From Terrabacter sp. Root181 (GTDB taxonomy: Bacteria > Actinomycetota > Actinomycetes > Actinomycetales > Dermatophilaceae): a stretch of 64,000 nt of DNA. Of this stretch, positions 24,314 through 33,736 are shown in pieces. The DNA is taken from the NCBI RefSeq assembly GCF_001428505.1, contig NZ_LMHU01000001.1:640122-704121 (forward strand), in the 5' to 3' direction. A program made the position numbers and the translations under genes. How positions within the stretch are numbered: position 1 is the first letter of the stretch; every line of letters begins with the position of its first letter. The notes below the pieces were generated by a model that saw nothing but the letters and a program-made list of their open reading frames with translations, had not been told where the DNA came from and made no database searches.

Positions 24314-25876
24314 GTGGACGGACGTGTGCTGGCCCTCGTGGTGGTGGTTGGCATCATCGTGCTCACTCCGTTGGCCGACCGGATCCGGGTGCCGCAGCCG
24401 GTCCTGCTGACGATCTTCGGCCTGCTCCTGGCGTGGGTGACGCCGGCCAACCCGCTGTCCTTCGACCCCGCTCTCATCCTCCCCGTCGTCCTGCCCCCGC
24501 TGCTCTTCGCCGCGACCCAGCGCACGACCGTCAACGAGTTCAGGGAGCACGCCGGTGCCGTCTTCGTGCTCGCGGTCGGCCTGACCCTGGCCACGGTGGC
24601 CGTCGTGGCCGTCGTGGCCCACGCGGCGGGGCTGCCCTGGGCGGTGGCCTGGGTGCTGGGTGCCATCGTGTCCCCACCCGACCCGGTCGCGGCGACGGCC
24701 GTGGCTCGTCGGCTTCGTCTGCCGCACCGGCTGGTCACCATCCTCGAGGGCGAGGGGATGTTCAACGACGCGACGGCCCTCGTCGCCTACAAGGTCGCCA
24801 TCGTGGCCGCGGTGACGGGCGACATCACCCGGGCTGAGGTGGCGGTCGAGCTCGTCGAGGCGGTCGTGCTCGGCGTGCTGGTCGGGCTCGTGCTCGGACA
24901 TCTCTCCACCATCGTGCTGGGCCGCATCCACGACGGCTACACCGAGACGACGGTGACCGTGCTCGTGCCCTTCGTCGCCTACGTGGGTGCGGAGCACCTC
25001 AACGGGTCAGGCGTGCTGGCCGTCCTCGTGCTCGGTCTCTACCTGCGCACCTTCGGACACGACGCCACCACCTCGGCGGGCTGGCTCCTCGGCCGCGCCG
25101 TCTGGTCGTTCTCCGACTTCCTCATCACCAGCCTCGTCTTCGCGCTGCTGGGCTTCGAGCTCGTCGCGGTGATCCGCTCCACCGAGACGAGCTCGGGAAC
25201 CATGGGTCTGGCCGCCCTCGTGGTCGGCACGATCATCGTCTTCCGGGCGGCCTGGATCTATCCGGCCGCGTGGCTGGCCCGCTTTCGGGCCCGGCGTCGC
25301 GACTCCCCCCTGCCCACCGGCTGGCGGGAGTCGACGGTCGTCGCCTGGGCGGGCATGCGCGGTGTCGTCACCGTGGCCACGGCCGTCGCGCTGCCGACCG
25401 TCGTCGCGACGGGTGAGCCGCTGCCCGCCCGCGACGAGGTGGTCACCGTCGCACTCGTGGTGGTGCTGGTCACCCTCGTCGTGCAGGGCCTGACGCTGAC
25501 CCCTCTGACGACGTACCTCCGCGTCGGCAGCGACGTCGACGAGACGGCCGAGATCGCGCAGCTGCGGATGCGCGCCACCACGGCAGGTCTGGCCCGGATC
25601 AGGCAGGAGGAGGCGTCCCTCGACGAGGACGTCCGTCGTGCCGCGATCGCGCAGTACGAGGGGTACCTCTCGGCGCAGGAGACGATCGCCTCCGCCCGGG
25701 CGCGCGACGACGAGCACGCCCGACGGGGAAGGGCACTCGAGTCCGTCCTGCGACGTGCCAGCGATGCCGAGCGCCGGCACGTGCTCGACGCGCGTCGACG
25801 CGGTGACGTGAGCGCGGCGAGTGCCGACGAGGTCCTGCGCGACATCGAGAACCGGGCGTTGCGGGACTTCGACTGA
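24314..25876 (+). CDS. Na+/H+ antiporter, CPA1 family
   Basis: A 520-aa monovalent cation:proton antiporter with about 12 membrane segments followed by a charged C-terminal tail (about residues 400-520). The ion-binding motifs of CPA1 are visible: GAIVSPPDPVAATAV and EGEGMFNDATALVAYK, the latter with the conserved ND pair. The tail is rich in Arg/Glu/Asp and could be regulatory. GTG 24314 is supported by the leaderless -10. The region 23.3-26.8 kb carries no GTATGCCG octamer. Confidence 0.88.
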   Translation: MDGRVLALVVVVGIIVLTPLADRIRVPQPVLLTIFGLLLAWVTPANPLSFDPALILPVVLPPLLFAATQRTTVNEFREHAGAVFVLAVGLTLATVAVVAVVAHAAGLPWAVAWVLGAIVSPPDPVAATAVARRLRLPHRLVTILEGEGMFNDATALVAYKVAIVAAVTGDITRAEVAVELVEAVVLGVLVGLVLGHLSTIVLGRIHDGYTETTVTVLVPFVAYVGAEHLNGSGVLAVLVLGLYLRTFGHDATTSAGWLLGRAVWSFSDFLITSLVFALLGFELVAVIRSTETSSGTMGLAALVVGTIIVFRAAWIYPAAWLARFRARRRDSPLPTGWRESTVVAWAGMRGVVTVATAVALPTVVATGEPLPARDEVVTVALVVVLVTLVVQGLTLTPLTTYLRVGSDVDETAEIAQLRMRATTAGLARIRQEEASLDEDVRRAAIAQYEGYLSAQETIASARARDDEHARRGRALESVLRRASDAERRHVLDARRRGDVSAASADEVLRDIENRALRDFD

Positions 25877-25883
25877 CCGGCTC

Positions 25884-26264
25884 TCAGCAGAGGTTGATGC
25901 CACCGGCGTCGAGCAGCTTGGCCACGACCTGCTCGTCGCTGACGGCCGGGACCATCCAGTCCTTGCCGGCCACCGACTTCACGCCGGGCTTGCACTCGAA
26001 GGTGCTGACGCGACGGTCGAGCTCGACGGACTGGTCGTAGAACGCGGCCTCCACAGGCTTGCCCTGGGCGCCCGTGCACGTGATCCGGTGGTCGGCCAGC
26101 GACCCCTCGGAGTCACCGCTCGACGGGCAGACGAGCTCGGCGACGACGGCCCAGCCGGGGTGCGCGGCGGCCTCGGGCGACGAGGCCGGAGTGCTGCCAC
26201 CGCAGGCGGCGAGGGGGAGGGCGAGGGCGGCCGTGGCGCAGGCGAGGGTCAGGCGTCGGAGCAC
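25884..26264 (-). CDS. Small secreted lipoprotein, function unknown
   Basis: A 126-aa lipoprotein with a hydrophobic signal (LTLACATAALALPLAACG) and lipobox LAAC. The mature part has four cysteines (VCPSS, ITCTG, FECKP, INLC), suggesting two disulfides. GTG 26264 is chosen because AGGGA lies upstream and it puts the signal at the N-terminus; the frame extends further to 26324. It converges on the antiporter gene with a 7-bp gap. No family recognised. Confidence 0.65.
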   Translation of the reverse strand: MLRRLTLACATAALALPLAACGGSTPASSPEAAAHPGWAVVAELVCPSSGDSEGSLADHRITCTGAQGKPVEAAFYDQSVELDRRVSTFECKPGVKSVAGKDWMVPAVSDEQVVAKLLDAGGINLC

Positions 26265-26408
26265 GAGAGCGTTCCCTGAGGGTGGGGGATGGAGGGGGGT
26301 CGCGCCCGGGGTGGCCGGACGCAAACCCCGGTCATGCTAGACCTCGGTCCGGCCCCGGACCCACTCGAACCGGGTGCCCTGAGCGTGCACGAGTGACAGA
26401 GTCAACAC

Positions 26409-26969
26409 ATGGCTCGCCTCATCTACACGACCATCGCCTCCCTCGACGGCTACGTGAACGACGCGAGCGGAGGATTCGAGTGGGCGGCCCCCGACGCCGA
26501 GGTGCACGCCTTCGTCAACGACCTCGAGCGCGACGTCGGCACCTACCTGTGTGGCCGTCGCCTCTACGAGGTGATGGTCTACTGGGAGACCGCCCCGACC
26601 GACGACCCCGACGGCGACATCGGGCACGACTACGCCCGCATCTGGCAGGCCGCCGACAAGGTCGTCCACTCCCGCACGCTCGGCGCCGTGACGAGCGCGC
26701 GCACCACGCTCGTGCGCGAATTCGACCCCGAGTCGGTCGCCCGGTTCGTCGCCTCGGCCGACCGCGACGTCAGCATCGGAGGGCCCACCCTCGCGGCCGT
26801 CGCCCTGCGAGCCGGCATCGTCGACGAGCTGCGGTTGCTGACGGTGCCCGTCGTCGTGGGCGGTGGCACGCGGAGCCTGCCGGACGGCATACGCCTCGAC
26901 CTCGAGCTGCTCGACCAGCGCCGTTTCGCCGCGGGCGCGACGTACACGAGGTATGCCGTCAGGCGGTGA
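26409..26969 (+). CDS. Dihydrofolate reductase family protein (RibD C-terminal type)
   Basis: A 186-aa protein with the RibD C-terminal/DHFR-like fold: IASLDGYVNDASGGFEW at the start, CGRRLYEVMVYWE, then VSIGGPTLAAVAL and VPVVVGGGTRSLPD. It likely binds NADPH, but the substrate is unknown. ATG 26409 follows CAGAGT by 6 nt, so it may be leaderless. Its last 11 bp overlap the 3' end of the CHAT gene on the other strand. Confidence 0.8.
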   Translation: MARLIYTTIASLDGYVNDASGGFEWAAPDAEVHAFVNDLERDVGTYLCGRRLYEVMVYWETAPTDDPDGDIGHDYARIWQAADKVVHSRTLGAVTSARTTLVREFDPESVARFVASADRDVSIGGPTLAAVALRAGIVDELRLLTVPVVVGGGTRSLPDGIRLDLELLDQRRFAAGATYTRYAVRR

Positions 26970-29900
26970 CCGTGCCCGCCGTGTCGTCCGTGCCGGTCGG
27001 GGGTGCGTCGAGCGCCACGAGGCCGTCGCGCAGGGTCTGGAGGAACTCGACCCGGCGCTGCGCCTCGGTGCCGGCCATGACGATGAGGAAGTCGACCTGG
27101 TCGCGGACCTGGCGCAGCTGCTCCTCGCTGCCGAGGTCGCTCGCGCGCCGGTAGAGGTCGAGGGCGTCCTGCGCCTCCTCGGCCGTGGCCCGCGGGCTCC
27201 ACAGCGCGTCGAGGACGAGCAGGTCGGCGTAGACCGTGACCGTCCAGAACGTCGGGGCGAGGTAGGCCTCCTCACGTGCGGGGCCGAGCGACTCGCCGAT
27301 GAGCCGTCGCGCCTCGGCCCGGTCGAGCATCGCGCGACCCTCGACCGGCCGCCAGCGCAGGGCGAGCTCGGCAGCGAGCCAGTTGGCGAGGGCGCCGTGC
27401 CGACGCCGGTCGGTCGCACCCGACGCGGTGCGCGCCGCGGCGTACCACTCGGACATCTTCGTCAGGGCGTCGTGGGTCTGCGACCAGTCGCCCGCCCGCG
27501 TCGAGCCGGGCCGGTCGGGACACGTGACGAGGGCGAGCCGCTTGTAGGCGCTCGCGACCCGCCAGAGCCGGTCGATGCCGACGCCGCCGGACGGCTCGTG
27601 GGCGTCGCCGGGCAGGAAGGCCGCGCGTTCGGGCGCGTGCTGACCCAGGACGAGCGACGCCGGGTTGTCGAGGAGCGAGCGCAGCCGGTCGATGGCCGAC
27701 TCGATCGTCGCGACCGCGTCGTCGACGGCGTCCTCACTCGCGGCGGCCGCCCGGACCACCTGGTCGATCCAGACCTCGAAGTCGCGCACGGTCAGGGCCG
27801 CCCCGCCCCGCTCGAGGGTCTGCTCGAAGTACTGCGTGGCGTGGGCGAAGTCGCCGAACTTGTTGTACGTCCGGGCGATGAGCACCTGGAGCGCGTCGTC
27901 CTCGCGGTCCTCGGGGGACAGCGCCTCGTAGAGCTCGCGCAGGCGGTCGAGCCCGAAGCGGGTGTTGCGGCTGACGTCCACCGACTGGCCGAGGTTCTCG
28001 ATCTCGACCCGCGCCTGCTCGGCGCTCGCGGGTGCGCGGCGCACCGTCGTGGCGCGGTGCACGGCCGCGTCGGGCGCGAGCCGGTAGTCCGGGTCGCCGT
28101 AGCACTGGTAGGCACCCCACGTGTTCACGGCGGGGTGGTCGTTCCACGTCTGCCAGCGCGCGGCGGCGATCGCCTCGCCGAACGTCAGGCCGGAAAGCAG
28201 CCGGTCGTAGAGCGTCGCCGCGAAGGTCGACGCGGCCGCGTCGTCGACGGCCCAGCCGCACGCGACGACGGCTCGCACGCCGATGTCGATGAGCTCGGTC
28301 GCGAAGCTCGCCGCGAGCCGGTGGTAGTTGCCGGTGTGCTCCGTCGGAACTCCCGGGCCGCCCGTGCCCCCCGGACCGACGGGCCCGCTCGGGCCCATCG
28401 ACCCGAGGTGGCAGCAGTTGACGACGACGAGCTCGGGCACCTGCCGCATCTGGCCGACCTCGCCGGCGGTGAGGTACATCCCGTTGCCGAGCACCATGCC
28501 GGTGACCGTGGCGTCCGTGCCGTCGCCGAGCGGCCACTCGAAGACGCCGTGACCGGCGAGGTGGACGACCCGGTACGACGTGGCGAAGAGGGCCTGGATG
28601 ACCTTGGTGCCGCTCTCGGCGATGAGGGGCTCGGCGTCGAACCCACTCTGGCGCAATGCATCCGCGACACCTCGGGCCTCCTTCTGCGCGGCCGGGAGGG
28701 AGCTGAGCCCGCTCGCGGTGTCGCCGACGACGAGGGCGCGGCTGCTCGTCGCCGACAGCACGTGGCTGCGCATCGACGAGCCCTCGAGCTGGCGCACGAG
28801 GCCGCGGCGCACCCCGAGCGGTTCGCGGTCCTCCTCCGTGCCGTGGTCGTCGAGCAGCTCCCACGGGTAGTGCGCCGAGCCGCGGTCGACGAGGAGCACG
28901 AGGTTGTCCGTGTCGGGGGCCTGCGCCTTGAGGTCGTTGGGGAAGAGCAGCTCGAAGAGCGTGCGGGAGGCCGACGGGTCGGGCGACGGCGAGTCGACGA
29001 GCGACTCGACGAGCCGGTCGACGAGGGCGCGCTGGGTCGGCACGGTGCGCGTCGGCGTGCCCGCCCGGCGCATCGACGCCTCGAAGGTGAGGCCGCCGTC
29101 GGCCTCGCTGCGCACCCGCACCTGCTGCCACCAGCCGGTGGGCTCCTGGAAGAGCAGCCGGCGCTGGCGGCCCGGACGCTCCTCGAGGCGGAGGTCGGCC
29201 GTGAAGGAGTCGGCGAGCTCCCCGCTCGTCAGCGACGACCCGAGGGCCTCGACCGCCTGGAGCGCGCGGTCCTGCCACAGCTCGATGATCTCGAGCTCGG
29301 CGATGTGCACCCCGAGGTCGGTGTCGGCGAGCCGGTCGTTGGCGCGCTGCACGCCGGTCAGCAGGGCCTGCACGCTGTCGCGCACGGGGAGGCCGCCCTG
29401 CCCGGTGCCGATGAGCAGGCTCGAGAGGCTCAGCTGCCGCACCTCGGTGCTCGTCGCCGAGGCGCCCGCGGTCAGGTGGCCGAGGGCCGAGGTCAGCACC
29501 GCGTGGGCGGTGGCGCGGGCCAGCGACGCGGCGCTCAGGCCGCCGATCGGACCGAGCCCTGCGACGACCGCCCCGGGAGGGCGCGTCCACTCGTCCGGGT
29601 CGGTGAAGACCTGGCACGTCTCGATCGGGCCCGGGTAGATGCCGAGCAGCGCGGCGCGAGAGAGCCGCCCGTCGAGCAGCTCGTCGAGGGCGCCCTCGCC
29701 GCCGACGAGGGTGCTGCCCGGGTAGTGGCCGACGAGGACGTGGTGGCGGGCGAAGCGCAGGTCGCCGTGTGAGATCCGGACCCGCGTCAGCGGCCGCGAC
29801 GGGTCGACGTCCGAGTCGTCCGAGTCGTCCGAGTCGTCTGGGTCCACCACGACCGGTGCGACCGGTGAGGCCGAGGCGACCGGCTGGGCGCTGGGCGGGT

Positions 29901-30042
29901 CCGGCAGCGGCTGCTCGGGGAGGACACGTGCCTCCTCGACGGCCGGGACGGCATACGGCTCCGGCTCGGCCGGCGGCGCGGGGTGCCCGTTCGGCGACGG
30001 GTCAGGGTCTGCCGGGGGCGTGCTGCCCACGAGGGCCGACAC
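26959..30042 (-). CDS. CHAT-domain (caspase-like) protease with long N-terminal region
   Basis: A 1027-aa protein. Residues 1-80 are a Pro-rich linker ending in DDSDDSDDSDVD. About 85-370 form a folded N-terminal region of unknown type. About 380-660 form a CHAT domain: YPWELLDD, catalytic His498 in HLAGHG, catalytic Cys544 in VVVNCCHLG, and CGWAVDD. The rest is helical, probably TPR-like. A collagen-like stretch (GPSGPVGPGGTGGPGVP) is inserted 6 residues after the Cys. It starts 3 nt after a metacaspase gene, so both proteases are co-transcribed. Related CHAT proteins act in separase-like, gasdermin-activating and type III CRISPR proteolysis; the role here is unknown. Confidence 0.88.
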   Translation of the reverse strand: MSALVGSTPPADPDPSPNGHPAPPAEPEPYAVPAVEEARVLPEQPLPDPPSAQPVASASPVAPVVVDPDDSDDSDDSDVDPSRPLTRVRISHGDLRFARHHVLVGHYPGSTLVGGEGALDELLDGRLSRAALLGIYPGPIETCQVFTDPDEWTRPPGAVVAGLGPIGGLSAASLARATAHAVLTSALGHLTAGASATSTEVRQLSLSSLLIGTGQGGLPVRDSVQALLTGVQRANDRLADTDLGVHIAELEIIELWQDRALQAVEALGSSLTSGELADSFTADLRLEERPGRQRRLLFQEPTGWWQQVRVRSEADGGLTFEASMRRAGTPTRTVPTQRALVDRLVESLVDSPSPDPSASRTLFELLFPNDLKAQAPDTDNLVLLVDRGSAHYPWELLDDHGTEEDREPLGVRRGLVRQLEGSSMRSHVLSATSSRALVVGDTASGLSSLPAAQKEARGVADALRQSGFDAEPLIAESGTKVIQALFATSYRVVHLAGHGVFEWPLGDGTDATVTGMVLGNGMYLTAGEVGQMRQVPELVVVNCCHLGSMGPSGPVGPGGTGGPGVPTEHTGNYHRLAASFATELIDIGVRAVVACGWAVDDAAASTFAATLYDRLLSGLTFGEAIAAARWQTWNDHPAVNTWGAYQCYGDPDYRLAPDAAVHRATTVRRAPASAEQARVEIENLGQSVDVSRNTRFGLDRLRELYEALSPEDREDDALQVLIARTYNKFGDFAHATQYFEQTLERGGAALTVRDFEVWIDQVVRAAAASEDAVDDAVATIESAIDRLRSLLDNPASLVLGQHAPERAAFLPGDAHEPSGGVGIDRLWRVASAYKRLALVTCPDRPGSTRAGDWSQTHDALTKMSEWYAAARTASGATDRRRHGALANWLAAELALRWRPVEGRAMLDRAEARRLIGESLGPAREEAYLAPTFWTVTVYADLLVLDALWSPRATAEEAQDALDLYRRASDLGSEEQLRQVRDQVDFLIVMAGTEAQRRVEFLQTLRDGLVALDAPPTGTDDTAGTVTA

Positions 30043-30045
30043 GGC

Positions 30046-30873
30046 TCAGCCCGCCCCGGACAGGAAGGTCTCGTCGAGGCGTGGGGCTCGGCCCTCGAGC
30101 TGCGGCACCTGGTCGTAGTTGCCCTGCAGGCCGGCCAGGGTCCGGGTGTGGAGGGCTCGGTAGGTCGACTGCGGGTCCTCCCGCATGGCGCGCACGAGGT
30201 AGTAGGTGAGGGCGCCGTTGTAGTCGCCGTCGATGTGGGCGTCGGCGGACGTCTGGTTGTCGCGGCACCCGCTGACGAGGGTCTCGGCGATGTCGACGAC
30301 GTGGACGTCCTCGTCGCGGCGGCGACGTCGGGCGCGACGCGGTGTGCCCGTGAAGCCGCCACCGCGGGTCTCGTCGTCGGGGTTGGGCAGGAAGCGCGAG
30401 ACGACCTCGGGCGGCGGCCCGCCGAGGAGCACCGGCTCACGCGTGTTGCTGCCGGAGTGGCAGCAGTCCATGACGACGGTGAGCGACGCTCCGGGGTCGA
30501 GCCGGTCGAAGGTCGTGCGGAGCCAGTCGTCGGTGAGCGGGTCGTTCCAGTCGAGGTCGTGCGGGCACAGGATCTCGTCCCGATGGTCGGTCGTCTCGTC
30601 GCCGTCGGTGTCCGGGACGTTGGAGCCGTGCCCCGAGTAGTGGAGGTAGAGCACGTCACCGGGCTTGGCCGAGTCGACGAGGTCGGCGATGCCGTGCGTC
30701 ATCGCGGCCTTCGTCGCGGCGCCGTCGAGGAGCATCGTGATGTCGGACTCCGCGAAGCCGTAGAGGTCGGTCAGGGCGGCGGCGATGTTGTGGACGTCGT
30801 TGACGCACCCGCGGAGGTTGGCCCCCGGGATCGCGTACTCGTTGACCCCGATGAGCAGCGCGCGCTTGGACAT
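30046..30873 (-). CDS. Type I metacaspase (peptidase C14)
   Basis: A 275-aa stand-alone caspase-fold protease. The N-terminus is MSKRALLIGVNEY, catalytic His82 is in LHYSGHGSN and catalytic Cys138 in VVMDCCHSGS, with C137 before it. Metacaspases cut after Arg or Lys and need calcium. The Asp-rich loop DTDGDETTDHRDE after the His could contribute to metal binding. ATG 30873 has AAGGAG upstream. It is the first gene of a pair with the CHAT protease. Arginine-rich RRARRRRRDED around residue 177 may be a self-processing site. Confidence 0.9.
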   Translation of the reverse strand: MSKRALLIGVNEYAIPGANLRGCVNDVHNIAAALTDLYGFAESDITMLLDGAATKAAMTHGIADLVDSAKPGDVLYLHYSGHGSNVPDTDGDETTDHRDEILCPHDLDWNDPLTDDWLRTTFDRLDPGASLTVVMDCCHSGSNTREPVLLGGPPPEVVSRFLPNPDDETRGGGFTGTPRRARRRRRDEDVHVVDIAETLVSGCRDNQTSADAHIDGDYNGALTYYLVRAMREDPQSTYRALHTRTLAGLQGNYDQVPQLEGRAPRLDETFLSGAG

Positions 30874-31001
30874 GGTGGACTCCTTCGCCCCGGGCCGCGC
30901 AGTGGGCGCGACGGCCCCTGCGATCCAGTGTTCTCCTGCGGGGCTGCTGATACAGCCGGTTCAGGAGGAACGTCTGGGGCTGGTCCTCGGGGTCCGCCCG
31001 C

Positions 31002-31250
31002 TCAGGCCGTGACGGTGATCTCGTGGATCTCGTCCGCCGGGTGGCCGGTGCGCTCGTGGATGCGCCTCACGGCGTCGGCGCTCGGTCCCTCGGAGAGGCA
31101 GAACACGTGGCCGCTGTTGGGGTCGGCCCAGGCGTGCTTGAAGACCACGCCCTCGTCGTCCTGGATGTCGAGGTCGGCCTGGTGGGCCTCCATCAGTGCT
31201 TGCGACGTCACACCCGGCATGTTGGTGTGAACGTCCATGAACTCTGGCAT
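31002..31250 (-). CDS. DUF4242 / SCO4226-like nickel-binding protein
   Basis: An 82-aa ferredoxin-like fold protein beginning MPEFMDVHTNMPGVTSQALM. It carries QDDEGVVFKHAWADPNSGHVFCLSEGPS and ends with RRIHERTGHPADEIHEI. This matches the DUF4242 family; SCO4226 of Streptomyces coelicolor is a nickel-binding member. ATG 31250 is used because the frame upstream has no family similarity. It lies upstream of the metacaspase on the same strand, separated by about 130 bp, so it may or may not be linked. Confidence 0.75.
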   Translation of the reverse strand: MPEFMDVHTNMPGVTSQALMEAHQADLDIQDDEGVVFKHAWADPNSGHVFCLSEGPSADAVRRIHERTGHPADEIHEITVTA

Positions 31251-31344
31251 GTGATCGCCTCGCTGGATCGTCGATCCCCCGAGGAACGGATGCGACCACG
31301 CTACGCCGGGTCGCGTCCTCCGGCAGGAACTTCGGCGAGGTCCT

Positions 31345-31691
31345 TCAGGCGCTCGCCGCGTCCTCCATGGCCCGCTCGATCGCACTCGGGAAACGCGTCT
31401 CGAAGTCGAGGATCGCGACCCATTCGGGCCTGACGAAGACTCGGCTCAGGGCATCTCGTCCGTGTCGATGGACACCGCCACGCGGTCACCGTCCCTGAGG
31501 ACCTTCATCTTGGGCGCATCTGGTGGCGTCCCGAACACGAGCTCCTCACCGTTCCAGTGGAACCCGATCGGCACCACCCGTGGTGACCCGTCGGTCCACG
31601 AGTACGCCAGGCGCGCGGGCAGCCGAGACCGCAGCAACCGCTGCGCCACCTCGTCCTCGAGCAGTGCGAGGCTTCCCTGTCGTGTCGTCAT
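31345..31691 (-). pseudogene. Decayed pyridoxamine-phosphate-oxidase-like flavin-binding gene
   Basis: The first part (31691 down to a TGA at 31448-31446) reads as the N-terminal half of a PNPOx-like split-barrel protein: [21 protein letters not shown], then DAPKMKVLRDGDRVAVSIDTDEMP. In another frame directly after, SRVFVRPEWVAILDFETRFP continues to a TGA at 31347-31345, and this looks like the C-terminal end of the same family. The middle (some 40 residues) is missing and the frames do not match, so an internal deletion with frameshift is the simplest reading. An 82-aa product from the first half could still be made. An intact PNPOx-like gene lies at 33.2 kb. Confidence 0.6.
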
Positions 31692-31835
31692 GACCCTCAC
31701 TCCTTCCTCCCACCCGCGGACGCGGGCGTGCTTCCAGCGTCCTCCGACGCCGCGCAGGACGTCAGCGGTTTCGCGAACGTGGCCGGGCATACGCTGGGTG
31801 GCGCCACACGCCTCACCGACCCGCGAAGGACACCG

Positions 31836-33029
<1,194 letters not shown>

Positions 33030-33075
33030 GCTCGTCGGACGCTCGCCTCGGTGTCACCGGGTCCGGCGCGTGCAC

Positions 33076-33112
33076 CTGCGTCAGTGCTGCACGGGGTGCA
33101 GCACTGACGCAG
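33076..33112. terminator. Perfect 17-bp stem hairpin between convergent genes
   Basis: CTGCGTCAGTGCTGCAC and its exact complement GTGCAGCACTGACGCAG flank a GGG loop. It lies 47 bp after kbl and 57 bp before the end of the convergent flavin-binding gene. No U-tract follows, as is common in actinobacteria. It probably terminates both genes. Confidence 0.7.
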
Positions 33113-33168
33113 TGATCGGCGGGTGGCGGGCTCAGTGCTCGGCCGAGCGGCCACCTGGAGGCAGCCGG

Positions 33169-33597
33169 TCAGCCGGTCGGCAGGTCCCGCAGCCAGGGTC
33201 GGGTGAGGTCGAAGCGGCGTCCCGAGATCTCGTCGACCTCGATCGCGACGACGACGGACTTCGGGGTGTCGATCCACGGTCGCACGGGGAGGCGCTCGAC
33301 GACGTAGGCCGCCTGCCCCTCGAGCGTGCGGGCCCGTCCGCGACAGATGACGCTCGTGGCACGCTCGGCGACGATCTCGTCGACCTCGAAGGCGACGTCG
33401 GGGTTGGCGGTCACGCCGAAGAGCTTGCTGCCCTCGGCCGTCATGAAGACGATGTGCTCGCCGTCGAGGGCGTAGTTGATCGGTGTCAGATGCACCTCAC
33501 CGACGAGGTGGAAGGCCAGACGGCCGAACTCGTGCTCGCGAAGGAAGCCCCAAGACTCCTCCGGGTGAAGGACATGGACCGGGTTCTGGTCCGACAT
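33169..33597 (-). CDS. Pyridoxamine 5'-phosphate oxidase family flavoprotein
   Basis: A 142-aa split-barrel flavin-binding protein. It begins xSDQNPVHVLHPEESWGFL, then FGRLAFHLVGEVHLTPINYALDG and VTANPDVAFEVDEI, typical of small actinobacterial PNPOx-like proteins induced in dormancy or redox stress. Cofactor (FMN or F420) and substrate are unknown. Its start at 33597 has GGAGG upstream, and a 19-bp inverted repeat (33637-33655) sits about 40 bp before it. Confidence 0.8.
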   Translation of the reverse strand: MSDQNPVHVLHPEESWGFLREHEFGRLAFHLVGEVHLTPINYALDGEHIVFMTAEGSKLFGVTANPDVAFEVDEIVAERATSVICRGRARTLEGQAAYVVERLPVRPWIDTPKSVVVAIEVDEISGRRFDLTRPWLRDLPTG

Positions 33598-33636
33598 GGT
33601 GACCTCCTCGGGATGCGCGTCGGACGGGGTGTCCGG

Positions 33637-33655
33637 CTACTACTGATGGTAGTAG
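33637..33655. promoter_or_regulatory. 19-bp inverted repeat upstream of the flavoprotein gene
   Basis: CTACTACTGATGGTAGTAG has 7-bp arms (CTACTAC/GTAGTAG) around TGATG. The TACTA/TAGTA half-site resembles BlaI/CopY-type operators. It lies between the flavin-binding gene (33597, minus) and nadE (33737, plus), so it could control either. Confidence 0.4.
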
Positions 33656-33736
33656 GGATGGGTCGGACACGCCCGCGCTCGGCGAGAGTCCCGCGTCACA
33701 CGCGCTGCCCGAACGGCCGTGCGATTGACTGTGCCC

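Noticed and set aside
26863..29772. A 969-codon plus-strand frame opposite the CHAT gene
   Set aside because: It is a high-GC antisense shadow with no domain; the opposite strand has catalytic motifs and an operon partner.
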